NCBI RefSeq assembly: GCF_001556185.1
Contig: NZ_LSIJ01000085.1
Coordinates: forward strand, 1 to 64,000
Length of the DNA: 64,000 nucleotides
Origin: Sphingomonas sp. CCH10-B3
Lineage (GTDB): Bacteria > Pseudomonadota > Alphaproteobacteria > Sphingomonadales > Sphingomonadaceae
Direction of reading: 5' to 3'
Of the stretch, positions 52,521-61,470 are shown one piece after another (position 1 is the stretch's first letter; the number at the start of each line of letters is the position of its first letter). The position numbers and the translations under genes are program-made. The notes beneath the pieces are model-generated. The model did no database searches, was not told where the DNA came from, and was given only the letters and a program-made list of their open reading frames with translations.

Positions 52521-53575
52521 CAGCGCTGGAGTCCTTTCCCGGTCGCCTCGAGGTGGGCCAGTGCATCGCGCAAGGCGGTCATCAACTCGTCCGTGTCTGC
52601 GCCAGAGCCCGCGTGGAGGCGGATCGTCACGCCTTGCCGGTTAGCCGACTGTACCGTCAGTGCGGTGCGCCCGTACTTGGTGGCGTAGCGGTACGGCTCC
52701 GGCCTTTCGTCACCGGACAACGCCTTTGGCGCGTCGAGCAGCCGCCGCAGCACGTCCGTGGCGGGGGAGGGGGGGGCGCCCGCCTCGCGACGTGCCGCCT
52801 GTTCCTTGGCGACCTGCCGCGCCATGGCGGTGATCGCCTTGGCCATGTCCTTGTCGTCTAGCGCCTGGGCGAGTGTATAGGCCGGCTTCAGCTGCACGTC
52901 GCCCGGCGAGGCGAAGGCGGCAATCACCGCGTCAGGGATCGTGGCGACCTTCAGCATCTTGGACAGCCAGCCCTTGGACAGCTTCAGCCGTTCGGCCATC
53001 CGCGTCTGGTGGTTGCCGTAATGCGCCTTCAGCGCGTCGAGATAGTTGCGGGCCCGCTCCAGGTCGGACACGTCGGCCCGCGCGCGGTTTTCCAGATCCG
53101 CCAGCCGGAAAGCCGCCTCATCATCCAGCTGCGCGACCTGCGCCACGAACTGCATGTCGGGATAGCTGTGCGAACGCAGCCAGCTGATCGACCAATGCCG
53201 CCGCGTGCCGGCGATCACCTCGAAATCGTGATCCGGATCGCCGTCGACGCGCCGCACCACCGCCGGCACCTTCTGTCCGCCCTCGGCGACGATCGAGTCG
53301 ATCAGCTCGCGGCAATTCTCCTCCGAGAGGTGCGCGTAAGTGCGAGCGTTGCCCGGCCAGATGCGCACGCGCGCGGGATCGAGCAGCAGTTGGGTGACCT
53401 GCCGCACCTCGCCGCTCGCCACACGCGCCAGCGCGGACTCGCGACCGAGCAGCGTGGTCGTGCGCGCGCGTTCCGGGGGAGCCTCGCGCGCCGGGGCAGG
53501 GAAGGGGGCATTGCCTTGTTCGGACGCGTCATCTGCGAGCAGCGCCGCCAGATAGTCCGATTGCTTACGCGCCAT
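52520..53575 (-). CDS. parB: ParB partition protein
   Basis: 351 residues. The nuclease-like/CTPase domain has RIWPGNARTYAHLSEENCRE and the G-x-x-R box VIAGTRRHWSISWL (about 118-130), followed by the helix-turn-helix RMAERLKLSKGWLSKMLKVA. The C-terminal domain is a small dimerisation region. It binds parS (52443-52520) and stimulates ParA for plasmid segregation. Located 50 bp after parA on the same strand; its stop overlaps the second parS copy. Confidence 0.93.
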   Translation of the reverse strand: MARKQSDYLAALLADDASEQGNAPFPAPAREAPPERARTTTLLGRESALARVASGEVRQVTQLLLDPARVRIWPGNARTYAHLSEENCRELIDSIVAEGGQKVPAVVRRVDGDPDHDFEVIAGTRRHWSISWLRSHSYPDMQFVAQVAQLDDEAAFRLADLENRARADVSDLERARNYLDALKAHYGNHQTRMAERLKLSKGWLSKMLKVATIPDAVIAAFASPGDVQLKPAYTLAQALDDKDMAKAITAMARQVAKEQAARREAGAPPSPATDVLRRLLDAPKALSGDERPEPYRYATKYGRTALTVQSANRQGVTIRLHAGSGADTDELMTALRDALAHLEATGKGLQR

Positions 53576-53625
53576 GCCGCACCTCCCGTGCAGAACGTAA
53601 GTAGAACATGGCGTTGTAGGAAAGG

Positions 53626-54834
53626 TCAGGCCGCGGCATGGATCACCGCCTCCTCGCTGGCCGGTTCGACACGCCCCCAGCTTTGGCGCACGAGCTGCTC
53701 CACCTGCCGCAGCGCCTCGTCCAGATTGGCGCGGCTGCGCTTGTGCGTCTTGGGCGTGCCGATCGGCTTTTCCAGCTCGTAGACGGTCATCATCCGCATC
53801 GCCGCATGGCTGATCTCGGCCGATTCGAGGATCGGCACCGGGAGCAGGGCAGGGCCGAAGCTCTGCTCCATGATCGCGCGCACCATTGCGTGGCTGGGAT
53901 CGTTGCCATCGAACTTGGAGCAGATCAGCCGGACGAACTGGTAGTCGACCTCGATGCCGGCGCCCGTCAGCTGGTGCAGCACCTGATCCATCATCGACAG
54001 GAATTGCACGGTGGAGCAGAAATCCGGCGTGGTGGCCGCCAGCGGCACCAGCAGCGCGTTCGCCGCCTGCATCACTGCCAGGCTAATCGTGCCGAGGGCA
54101 GGGGGCGGATCGAGCAGAACGATGTCATAGTCGCGCGCGAGGTCGGACAAACCGCGCTTCAGCTTGCGAAACCGCGCCGCCAGCACTGATCCGCCATCGC
54201 TGCCCGCTGCCGCCAGCTCATATTCAACGTCGAACAGTTCGAGATTGGACGGGATCAGGTCCACGTTCGGCCACGGCGTCCGCTTTACCGCGTAGAGCAG
54301 GTCCGCCTGGGTTGGGTCAATCGAGAGATACGGGTAGAGCGTCTCTTCCCGCGTAATGTTGAAGTGTGGGTTGAAGCCGAACAGGGTCGTCGTCGTCGCC
54401 TGGCTGTCGCAATCGACCACCAGCACGCGATAGCCCTGCACCGCGAAATAATGGGCTAGGTGCGTGGTGACGGTCGACTTGCCAACGCCGCCCTTGAAGT
54501 TCTGCACCGCGATGATCGCCGGCACGTCGAGCGGGGCGCGGGCAGGGGACGCGCCCAGCACCTCGCGCATCCGCAGCATTTCCTCGACCGTGTAGCCCAG
54601 CCGGCGCCCGCTCTCGGAGGCGGGGGCAGGGGGCAATCTCCCGTCATCTTCCGCCATGCGGATGCGGTTGGTAGAGCAGCCGAGCAGCTGTGCCGCCTCG
54701 GCGATGCCGAAGCGAACGTTGAGCCCCTTGCGGCTCTCGGGCAGAAACGCTTTGCGCCGGAGGCGTTCGATCATCCGCTCGCCAGCCTCGGCGAGGTCGC
54801 CGATCTGCGTCAGCACTGCACCATCATGTGCCAA
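53626..54834 (-). CDS. parA: ParA partition ATPase with N-terminal DNA-binding domain
   Basis: 402 residues. The N-terminus has an HTH-like region (FGIAEAAQLLGCSTNRIRMA) as in type Ia ParA proteins, which autoregulate their operon. The ATPase has a deviant Walker A (FKGGVGKSTVTTHLAHYFAV, about 113-132), switch VLVVDCDSQATTT, and LLDPPPALGTISLAVMQAAN. Drives segregation with ParB. First gene of the parA-parB-repA operon, so partition and replication are co-regulated. Confidence 0.93.
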   Translation of the reverse strand: MAHDGAVLTQIGDLAEAGERMIERLRRKAFLPESRKGLNVRFGIAEAAQLLGCSTNRIRMAEDDGRLPPAPASESGRRLGYTVEEMLRMREVLGASPARAPLDVPAIIAVQNFKGGVGKSTVTTHLAHYFAVQGYRVLVVDCDSQATTTTLFGFNPHFNITREETLYPYLSIDPTQADLLYAVKRTPWPNVDLIPSNLELFDVEYELAAAGSDGGSVLAARFRKLKRGLSDLARDYDIVLLDPPPALGTISLAVMQAANALLVPLAATTPDFCSTVQFLSMMDQVLHQLTGAGIEVDYQFVRLICSKFDGNDPSHAMVRAIMEQSFGPALLPVPILESAEISHAAMRMMTVYELEKPIGTPKTHKRSRANLDEALRQVEQLVRQSWGRVEPASEEAVIHAAA

Positions 54835-54915
54835 GACAAAGCCCCTTGAACCTTTTCAGCAACGAACTTGCCAGATTTCATTCAGGGCGGCAAGAAGGCG
54901 GGCGAAGGGGACACA

Positions 54916-56457
54916 ATGCCGATCCTGCACTGGCTGACACGCGACCGCGACGTGAAGGCGGCGGATGCCGTACCGTACCGCCTGCTGGAGCGCGACGCGG
55001 CGCTTTCCGCCGGCGCGCCCGGCAGCGGCAACATGCTGATCCAAGGCGACAATCTGGAGGCGCTCAAGAGCCTGCTGCCCAATTATCGCGGACAGGTGAA
55101 GTGCATCTACATCGACCCGCCTTACAATACGCGGTCGGCTGTTTCTGTCCATTATGACGACACGTTAGAGCACAGTCAGTGGCTGGCGATGATCTATCCG
55201 CGGCTTGAACTACTCCAAGAACTGCTCGCTGAGGATGGAAGCATCTGGGTGTCAATTGACGATCATGAGGGGCATTACCTCAAGATCGTGATGGACGAGG
55301 TGTTTGGACGCGGATCTTTCATTGCAAGCCCTGTTTGGCAAAAGCGTTACTCGCGTGAAAACCGAGAGGCGATCGGCGACGTTCACGAGTATCTGCTCGC
55401 TTATTCGCCATCACCTGAGCGCTTCAAAGCGCAACGCAACAAGCTGCCGCTTGATGAGGATCAGGCCAAGATCTATCGCAATCCTGACAACGCCAAAGAA
55501 GCAGACCCGAGTAGGCGTTGGCGTGGGCTTCCGATGACTGCGCAGGGCTACCGCCCAAACCAGATGTACGAGATTGTCGCCCCGAATGGTCGACGGCATA
55601 CACCTCCCGAAGGTCGCTGCTGGTCGATGATTCGACCCGAGTTCGAAAAGCTAGTTGAGGCGAAGCGGATTTACTGGGGCAAGGACGGGAACGCACAGCC
55701 GAGCGTCATCCGTTTTCTTTCTGAGGTCGAAGGATTGGTGCCTTGGACATGGTGGCCACATGGCGAGGTCGGCCATACTGACGAGAGCAAGAAAGAGGCG
55801 AACGCGTTGTTTGGCGCCGACGTAAGTTTCGGCACGCCCAAGCCCGAACGCCTGCTGCAACGCATCCTCCACATTGCCACCAACCCCGGCGACCTCGTCC
55901 TCGACTCCTTCCTCGGCTCCGGCACCACGGCGGCGGTCGCGCACAAGATGGGGCGGCGCTGGATCGGGATCGAGATGGGCGACCATGCCGTCACTCATTG
56001 CGCGCCGCGGCTGAACAAGGTTATCGCGGGTGAGGGCGGCGGCATCAGCCGGGCGGTCGACTGGCAGGGCGGGGGCGGGTTCGACTTCTACCGGCTCGGC
56101 CCTGCGGTGTTCGACGCCGATGGCACGATCGCCGCCGGCATCGCCTTCGCCCCGCTCGCCGCGCACGTCTGGTTCGCGGAGACCGGGACGCCATTCGCCG
56201 GAGCGGCCGCCACGCCGTTCCTGGGCCACCATGACGGGCAGGGGGTCGCGCTGCTCTACAATGGCATTCTCGGTGACAAGCGTCCGGCGGGCGGCAACGT
56301 GCTGACACGCGCGACGCTGGCGCTGATCCGGGAGGGGGCAGAGGGCTTCACCGGCCCGGTCACCATCTATGGCGAGGCGAGCCGGCTGTCGCCCGCGACG
56401 CTCACCGCCGAGCGCGTCATCTTCAAGCAGACGCCCTACGACGTGAAGGCCCGCTGA
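54916..56457 (+). CDS. mod: Type III restriction-modification methyltransferase (Mod)
   Basis: Start at ATG 54916 (MPILHWLTRDRDVKAADAVP), after GAAGGGGACACA. 513 residues of the beta class of N6-adenine methylases: DPPYNTR at residue 67, then a long target-recognition region, then the AdoMet motif LVLDSFLGSGTTAAVAHKMG at about 329-348. It sets the recognition site for both subunits and protects host DNA. The stretch 55130-55860 (the target-recognition part) is visibly AT-richer than the flanks. The stop shares one base with the start of res (TGATG). Confidence 0.9.
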   Translation: MPILHWLTRDRDVKAADAVPYRLLERDAALSAGAPGSGNMLIQGDNLEALKSLLPNYRGQVKCIYIDPPYNTRSAVSVHYDDTLEHSQWLAMIYPRLELLQELLAEDGSIWVSIDDHEGHYLKIVMDEVFGRGSFIASPVWQKRYSRENREAIGDVHEYLLAYSPSPERFKAQRNKLPLDEDQAKIYRNPDNAKEADPSRRWRGLPMTAQGYRPNQMYEIVAPNGRRHTPPEGRCWSMIRPEFEKLVEAKRIYWGKDGNAQPSVIRFLSEVEGLVPWTWWPHGEVGHTDESKKEANALFGADVSFGTPKPERLLQRILHIATNPGDLVLDSFLGSGTTAAVAHKMGRRWIGIEMGDHAVTHCAPRLNKVIAGEGGGISRAVDWQGGGGFDFYRLGPAVFDADGTIAAGIAFAPLAAHVWFAETGTPFAGAAATPFLGHHDGQGVALLYNGILGDKRPAGGNVLTRATLALIREGAEGFTGPVTIYGEASRLSPATLTAERVIFKQTPYDVKAR

Positions 56458-59087
56458 TGCAGCTCAAGACCTATCAGCAGGCGACCCTCGACACGCTGCG
56501 TCGCTTTTTCGAAGCGGCACAGGCGCACGGGCCCAAGGCCGCGTATGAGGCGATCACGACCGAGCCGGACCAGGCCAGGCGGCTGCGCGGCTATGGCGGG
56601 CGCTACACGCCCCTGCTCGGGCAGGAGGGGATGCCCTATGTCTGCCTGCGCCTGCCCACCGGCGGCGGCAAGACGCTGCTCGCCGCGCACAGCGTCGCGG
56701 TCGCGCGCGATGCGTGGATCGGGCGCGACTATCCGCCGGTGCTGTGGCTGGTGCCGACCACGACGATCCGCCGGCAGACCGTGGACGCGCTGAACAACCC
56801 GCGCCATCACTATCGTAAGGCGCTGGCTGCCGCCTTCGGTGAGCCGGTGCGCGTGTTCGACATCGCCGATTTCACCCGGCTGACCGCGGCCGACCTGTCG
56901 CGGCACCTGTGCGTGTTCGTCGCCACCATCCAGACGCTGCGCGTGGAGAACACAGAGGGGCGCAAGGTCTATGCGCACCACGAGGCGCTGGAGCCGTTGT
57001 TCGCGAACGTGCCGAAGCGGATCTCGGGGCTGGAGCCGCTCGGTGCCGAGGTGGCAAAGCGGGTAGGGGGCCACCCGGACGACATACGCTATTCCTTCGC
57101 CAACCTGCTCCACCTCCATCGCCCGCTGATGATCGTGGATGAGGCGCACAAGGCGGTGACCGGCCTGTCGCGCGAGATGCAGGCGCGCGTGAACCCGTCC
57201 GCCATCATCGAGTTCACCGCGACCCCGCATCCCAAGAGCAACATCCTCCACGCCGTTAGCGCCGCGGAGCTGAAGGCGGAGCAGATGATCAAGCTGCCCG
57301 TCCGCCTGGATGAGCACCAGACCTGGGAGGGTGCGGTGACCGGCGCGATCGCGCGCCGCGCCGAGCTGGCGGAGAAGGCGGGCCGCGATCGCGACGGATA
57401 CATCCGCCCGCTGGTGCTGTTCCAGGCCGAGGACAAGGGCCGCGAGGTGACCGTCGACGTGCTGCTGGAGCACCTCCGGTCCGTCCACCACATCCCCGCC
57501 GACAAGATCGCGGTCGCGACCGGCGACCAGCGCGGTCTCGACGGCATCGACCTGTTCTCGCCCGACTGCCCGATCGACTACATCATCACCGTCGAGGCGC
57601 TGAAGGAGGGCTGGGACTGTTCCTTCGCCTACGTCTTCTGTTCGGTCGCCAACATTCGCAGCGCGACCGATGCGGAGCAGCTGCTCGGCCGCGTGCTGCG
57701 CATGCCCTATGCGAGGAGGCGCAAGGCGCCCGCGCTGAACAAGGCCTATGCGCACCTCGTGTCCAAGTCATTCGCGGAGGCCGCGACGGCCCTCAAGGAC
57801 CGGCTGGTCGACATGGGCTTCGAGGAGCAGGAGGCGGAAGCGTCGATCGAAGCGGCGCCGACGTTGGGAGAGGGGCTGTTCGGCGCGCGCGCGCGTCCGC
57901 TGCCGTCCGCGCGGATCGAGGTTGCGGCGGATGCGGGCACTTTGGCGGCGGTGAGGGCCGCCGCGCCCGATCGGCTCAGCGTCGAGGATGGCGCGATCCG
58001 GATCACCGGCTTCCTGCGCGAGGCGGAGAAGGCGGCGGTCTATGCCGCGCTCCCCGCGCCCGCCGCCGCCCATGTGCGCGAACAGGTCGCCGCCTATGAG
58101 GCCGAGCACGCGCATGAAGCGGCGCCCGCCGAGCTTGGGCAGACGTTTGTCGTGCCCCGCCTGATGGCGCAGATGCAGGGCGAGCTGGTGTTCGCCGATA
58201 CGGACCGCCTGTCCGAGTATTTCGACTGGTCGCTCGCCGAGGCCGGTCACCAGCTTACCCGCGACCAGTTCGACGTGGCCGAAACCGCCGACGCCTTTCA
58301 GATCGACCTCGACGGTGATCGGCTCACCGTGGCGCACAGCGACGTCAGCGACCAGTTGCTGCTCGACGTGCCGGTCGAGGGCTGGACGGAGAGCGGGCTC
58401 GTCGCGCTGTTGGCAAAGGCGGTGCGACAGGATGACGTGCGCCCCGCCGAGTTGCTGGCGTGGCTGGCCGATGTGGTCGGTTTTCTGGTCCGCGATCGCC
58501 ATCTGCCGCTCGCCGCGCTGATGCGCTGCCGCTTCATGCTCGCGCGGCGCCTGCGCGATCGCATCGCCGCCGTTCGCCAGGCCGCGCGTGAGCGGGCGTA
58601 TCAGAGCTGCCTCTTCGGCCCCGACGCTGCGCCGACCGTCTCGGTCGAGCACGGCTTCCGCTTCGCTGACGGCATGTTTGATGGCGTGCCCGCCTATCGG
58701 GGCAGCTATCGCTTCACCAAGCACTTCCTGCCCGCGGTACCTGTTTTCGACAGCGGCGAGGACGGCGAGGAGCTCAGCGCCGCCAAGCAGCTCGACGCGG
58801 TGCCGGAGGTGGACGTCTGGGTCCGCAACGTCGCGAGCCATCCCGCCGCCTTCTGGCTGCCGCTGGCGACGGGCCGCACCTACCCCGACTTCGTGGCGCG
58901 GCTGACGGACGGCCGCCTCCTGGTCGTCGAGTATAAGGGCGGCCATCTCGTCCGCGACGCAGCCGAAAAGCGCCTCGCCGGTGAGCTGTGGGAGCGAAGC
59001 GGCGGCGGCCTGTACGTCTTCGCCGAGCGGGAGCGGGACGGGATGAACGTACGCGATCAGATCCGTCGTGCGATCGGCCGTGGGTGA
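56457..59087 (+). CDS. res: Type III restriction enzyme (Res), helicase-nuclease
   Basis: 876 residues. The SF2 helicase has CLRLPTGGGKTLLAAHSVAV (Walker A, about 63-82), the Walker B DEAH box IVDEAHKAVTGLS, and IEFTATPHPKSN plus GWDCSFAYVFCSVANIRSAT in motifs V-VI. The C-terminal endonuclease shows the PD-x-EYK signature (TYPDFVARLTDGRLLVVEYKG). With Mod it cleaves DNA between two opposed unmodified sites. Both genes overlap, as usual for type III systems. It appears intact. Confidence 0.93.
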   Translation: MQLKTYQQATLDTLRRFFEAAQAHGPKAAYEAITTEPDQARRLRGYGGRYTPLLGQEGMPYVCLRLPTGGGKTLLAAHSVAVARDAWIGRDYPPVLWLVPTTTIRRQTVDALNNPRHHYRKALAAAFGEPVRVFDIADFTRLTAADLSRHLCVFVATIQTLRVENTEGRKVYAHHEALEPLFANVPKRISGLEPLGAEVAKRVGGHPDDIRYSFANLLHLHRPLMIVDEAHKAVTGLSREMQARVNPSAIIEFTATPHPKSNILHAVSAAELKAEQMIKLPVRLDEHQTWEGAVTGAIARRAELAEKAGRDRDGYIRPLVLFQAEDKGREVTVDVLLEHLRSVHHIPADKIAVATGDQRGLDGIDLFSPDCPIDYIITVEALKEGWDCSFAYVFCSVANIRSATDAEQLLGRVLRMPYARRRKAPALNKAYAHLVSKSFAEAATALKDRLVDMGFEEQEAEASIEAAPTLGEGLFGARARPLPSARIEVAADAGTLAAVRAAAPDRLSVEDGAIRITGFLREAEKAAVYAALPAPAAAHVREQVAAYEAEHAHEAAPAELGQTFVVPRLMAQMQGELVFADTDRLSEYFDWSLAEAGHQLTRDQFDVAETADAFQIDLDGDRLTVAHSDVSDQLLLDVPVEGWTESGLVALLAKAVRQDDVRPAELLAWLADVVGFLVRDRHLPLAALMRCRFMLARRLRDRIAAVRQAARERAYQSCLFGPDAAPTVSVEHGFRFADGMFDGVPAYRGSYRFTKHFLPAVPVFDSGEDGEELSAAKQLDAVPEVDVWVRNVASHPAAFWLPLATGRTYPDFVARLTDGRLLVVEYKGGHLVRDAAEKRLAGELWERSGGGLYVFAERERDGMNVRDQIRRAIGRG

Positions 59088-59315
59088 TTGGCGGTCGTTT
59101 GGCAAAGGGCAGGGTTGGGTAGGAAAACGGACGGGGCGGCTTGGACAGACGGGAACGCCTTCATTCACCATTCACGCCGGCACTCACGGCAGCTACCAGC
59201 TCCCACACCCCTCATCGAAGCGCATGTTGGCTCATCCCGGCCAGACATTCTGACGCGGGTTTCTGACGCCTGCAGCAGGACAGACAAATTAAGCGACTCT
59301 CAATCTTTTGTTGAA
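59088..59315. other. Intergenic region after res
   Basis: About 230 bp with no clear gene; low-complexity translation only. It is followed directly by the TA operator at 59316. Confidence 0.4.
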
Positions 59316-59338
59316 ATGTACGCCGCAAAGACGTACAT
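59316..59338. promoter_or_regulatory. Operator of the DUF1778/GNAT toxin-antitoxin pair
   Basis: ATGTACG at 59316-59322 and CGTACAT at 59332-59338 form a 7-bp inverted repeat with a 9-bp spacer, 28 bp before the antitoxin start. This is the expected position for the antitoxin's ribbon-helix-helix binding site in TacA-TacT-type systems. Confidence 0.65.
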
Positions 59339-59365
59339 GTGCGTGAAGGTTGGATGAGGTGTGCC

Positions 59366-59674
59366 ATGCTTGGCTTTCAGGATCAGGTCGGCGCCGTTGA
59401 GGAGCGCAGCAGCGAGCGGATGAACTTCCGTACCAAGCCGCGCATCAAGCAGGCGATTCAGCAGGCTGCCGCTCTTTCCGGTGTGGACGATTCCGTCTTC
59501 ACGATGAACGCGGCCTATCGCTCTGCGATGGAGACGATCGCGGCGCACGAACGCACCACCCTGCAGCCGGTCGATCATGCGCGCTTCTTTGCGGCGCTCG
59601 ACACGCCGCCGGCACCCACCGAGCGACTTCGGGCAGCATTCGCGCGGCATCGTGAGACGATCGTCAGCAGGTGA
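59366..59674 (+). CDS. DUF1778 (TacA-type) antitoxin
   Basis: Start at ATG 59366 (MLGFQDQVGAVEERSSERMN), after GAGG with 6-bp spacing; earlier in-frame starts at 59339 (GTG) and 59354 (ATG) are less well placed. 102 residues: a ribbon-helix-helix domain NFRTKPRIKQAIQQAAALSG and a helical tail that usually wraps the toxin (HARFFAALDTPPAPTERLRA). The antitoxin represses the operon and neutralises the downstream GNAT toxin. Its stop overlaps the toxin start (GTGA). Confidence 0.85.
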   Translation: MLGFQDQVGAVEERSSERMNFRTKPRIKQAIQQAAALSGVDDSVFTMNAAYRSAMETIAAHERTTLQPVDHARFFAALDTPPAPTERLRAAFARHRETIVSR

Positions 59675-60225
59675 CGGCGACAGAGGACGCAAAGCTCTTC
59701 ACCATCGAACCGCTCGATCCTGCCAAGCACGATCGAGCGGCCTTTTCCTGTGGCATCACGCAGGTCGACAACTTCTTCCGCCGGACCGCGAACAAGCTCG
59801 CCAAGGCGGATAACGTCCGCACCTTCGTGATGGTCGGTGCCGAGGGCGAGCTGATCGGCTTCTATGCCACCAACGCCCATGCGATCGACTATACCGAGTT
59901 ACCCGATCGGTTCGCCCGCAACCGCCCTGCGCATGGCAGTATCCCGGCCGCCTACATTTCGATGATCGGCGTCGACAGCCGCTTTCAAGGGCAAGGCTAT
60001 GGCGGCGATCTGTTGGTCGATTGTCTCAAGCGCCTGGCCTTGGCGGCCGAAGCGTTGGGGATCGCCGTCGTCATGCTGGACGTGTTCGACTGCGGCGATG
60101 CCGAGAAGGTGGCGAAACGCATCGCGCTCTATACCGGCTATGGCTTTGAGCCGCTGCCCTCCAACGGCTTGCGGTTGTTCCTGCCGATCGCGACGGTTCG
60201 GACTCTTACGCAAGCGGATGCGTAG
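59671..60225 (+). CDS. GNAT-type acetyltransferase toxin (TacT/AtaT-like)
   Basis: 184 residues from GTG 59671. The first part FTIEPLDPAKHDRAAFSCGI with CGITQVDNFFRRTANKLAKA is the TacT-type pocket; the GNAT core is VDSRFQGQGYGGDLLVDCLK, followed by RIALYTGYGFEPLPSNGLRL. Toxins of this class acetylate aminoacyl-tRNA to stop translation. It is paired with the upstream antitoxin with a 4-bp overlap and would aid plasmid maintenance or phage defence. Confidence 0.85.
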   Translation: MTATEDAKLFTIEPLDPAKHDRAAFSCGITQVDNFFRRTANKLAKADNVRTFVMVGAEGELIGFYATNAHAIDYTELPDRFARNRPAHGSIPAAYISMIGVDSRFQGQGYGGDLLVDCLKRLALAAEALGIAVVMLDVFDCGDAEKVAKRIALYTGYGFEPLPSNGLRLFLPIATVRTLTQADA

Positions 60226-60280
60226 GCTGAGAATTGCTGACGCGTAACTTGCCCAGTTCAAAGCCCCATGCTGCGCGGTC

Positions 60281-61042
60281 CTAATCAAGCATTTGATCTT
60301 TCAGCGTCAGAAGGGCGAGCACATCATTCCCAAAGCCTTTGACGCACTCCTCGGTCAGCTCAAACCTATCGGCGCCCCGGCGATCGAACCATGCGTCCGC
60401 CCCGATGATCGTCGGCCGCGACCGATCAATCTTTCCATACAGCACGTCCATCGCGTCTGACTCAGGATCGAGATCATCACGGGGAAACCAGTGATCCGGA
60501 ATGCCGCCATTGCGTCGAAACCATCGGCGTCCGTTCTGACCGTGGCAAACGATCATACAGGGCCAAGGACTATGGTCGATAAACCTTTGCGCCGTCGCCA
60601 ACCGGCTGGTGGAAAAGGCAGCCGCCAGAGCGTCGATTGCTTCGAATGACGGCCGCCGGTGAGCGGCAGCAAGCGGTCGAAACAGATAGGCCGGCATCAA
60701 CAGGTCGGCGGCATAATTATCAGCTTGCCGCTCAATGCCGGCACCGCCCTGGCTGACACTTCCGATCTCACTCGCCCTGCAGACCGACGACCGGCCGCGA
60801 TGATGCTGCCAGTGGCCCAACTCGTGCGCGATCGAGAAGCGACGGCGACGCGGATCGCCATCGCCTTTCACAGTGATGATCGCCTGATTGCGAAAGCCGA
60901 TGATCCTGGCTTCACAGCTCTCCAGAATGCCGTTGCGCACCTTGGCACCCATCGTCCAAGCGATCGCCTCGATATCGATCTCATCCGGACTGGTGACGCC
61001 GAGGGACTGCAAAAGCTTTTCGGCTTGACCAAGCCCCTTCAA
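60281..61042 (-). CDS. ImmA/IrrE-family metallopeptidase
   Basis: 253 residues. The zinc motif is RFSIAHELGHWQHHRG (HELGH) with the third ligand in ERQADNYAADLLMPAYLFRP. ImmA/IrrE proteases cleave a partner transcriptional repressor when a stress signal is sensed. The last gene of a three-gene operon after a sigma-like protein and a 143-aa protein, with a 4-bp overlap. The obvious hypothesis is that the protease acts on one of those two products. The C-terminal third has no recognisable domain. Confidence 0.88.
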   Translation of the reverse strand: MKGLGQAEKLLQSLGVTSPDEIDIEAIAWTMGAKVRNGILESCEARIIGFRNQAIITVKGDGDPRRRRFSIAHELGHWQHHRGRSSVCRASEIGSVSQGGAGIERQADNYAADLLMPAYLFRPLAAAHRRPSFEAIDALAAAFSTSRLATAQRFIDHSPWPCMIVCHGQNGRRWFRRNGGIPDHWFPRDDLDPESDAMDVLYGKIDRSRPTIIGADAWFDRRGADRFELTEECVKGFGNDVLALLTLKDQMLD

Positions 61043-61470
61043 ATCGGATTGCCGTCTTCGTCGATGGCACCAAGCTCTCGCAAATCGGCGAGTATATCAT
61101 CCATCTCTTTCTCGGTAATGCCTTCGCCGTTGCGTGCGGCCATCGTCAGCCGGCTTTTCAGCTTGCTGTCATCGTTGGCGAACCAGGCAAGGACGGCCGC
61201 TCGATCCCTGAGAGGAAGCTGATGGACTTGCCCTCGGCCCGTTCCGGCTGCGCGATCGATCTCTGCTCGCGCAGCCTGAAGGCGCGACTTTCCAGATCGG
61301 GCGGTTGCGGTCGAGATTATCGCGCGGATACGGTCGGCTTCATCCTCGACATTCAGTCCTTCGGCCTCGACCTCCGCCAGTAATTCCGCGTCCGACATAG
61401 CCATGATGTCTGCGACCAGTTCATCCGCCAGCCGATCGATCGGAGGGGTAGGGCGCCCCGCGCCGCTCAC
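61039..61470 (-). CDS. Hypothetical protein between sigma-like and ImmA/IrrE genes
   Basis: Start at GTG 61470, overlapping the stop of the sigma-like gene (GTGA); 143 residues. A helical N-terminus (LADELVADIMAMSDAELLAE then EVEAEGLNV) and C-terminal ERTITEKEMDD-like segments (GITEKEMDDILADLRELGAI) give a largely alpha structure with many acidic residues. No named family. Its place between a sigma-like factor and a protease suggests it may be the regulator that the protease cleaves, or an anti-sigma partner; inference only. Confidence 0.6.
   Translation of the reverse strand: MSGAGRPTPPIDRLADELVADIMAMSDAELLAEVEAEGLNVEDEADRIRAIISTATARSGKSRLQAARAEIDRAAGTGRGQVHQLPLRDRAAVLAWFANDDSKLKSRLTMAARNGEGITEKEMDDILADLRELGAIDEDGNPI

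Noticed and set aside
57768..59171. Minus-strand open frame opposite res
   Set aside because: Antisense shadow of the type III restriction gene; no motif and no ribosome site.
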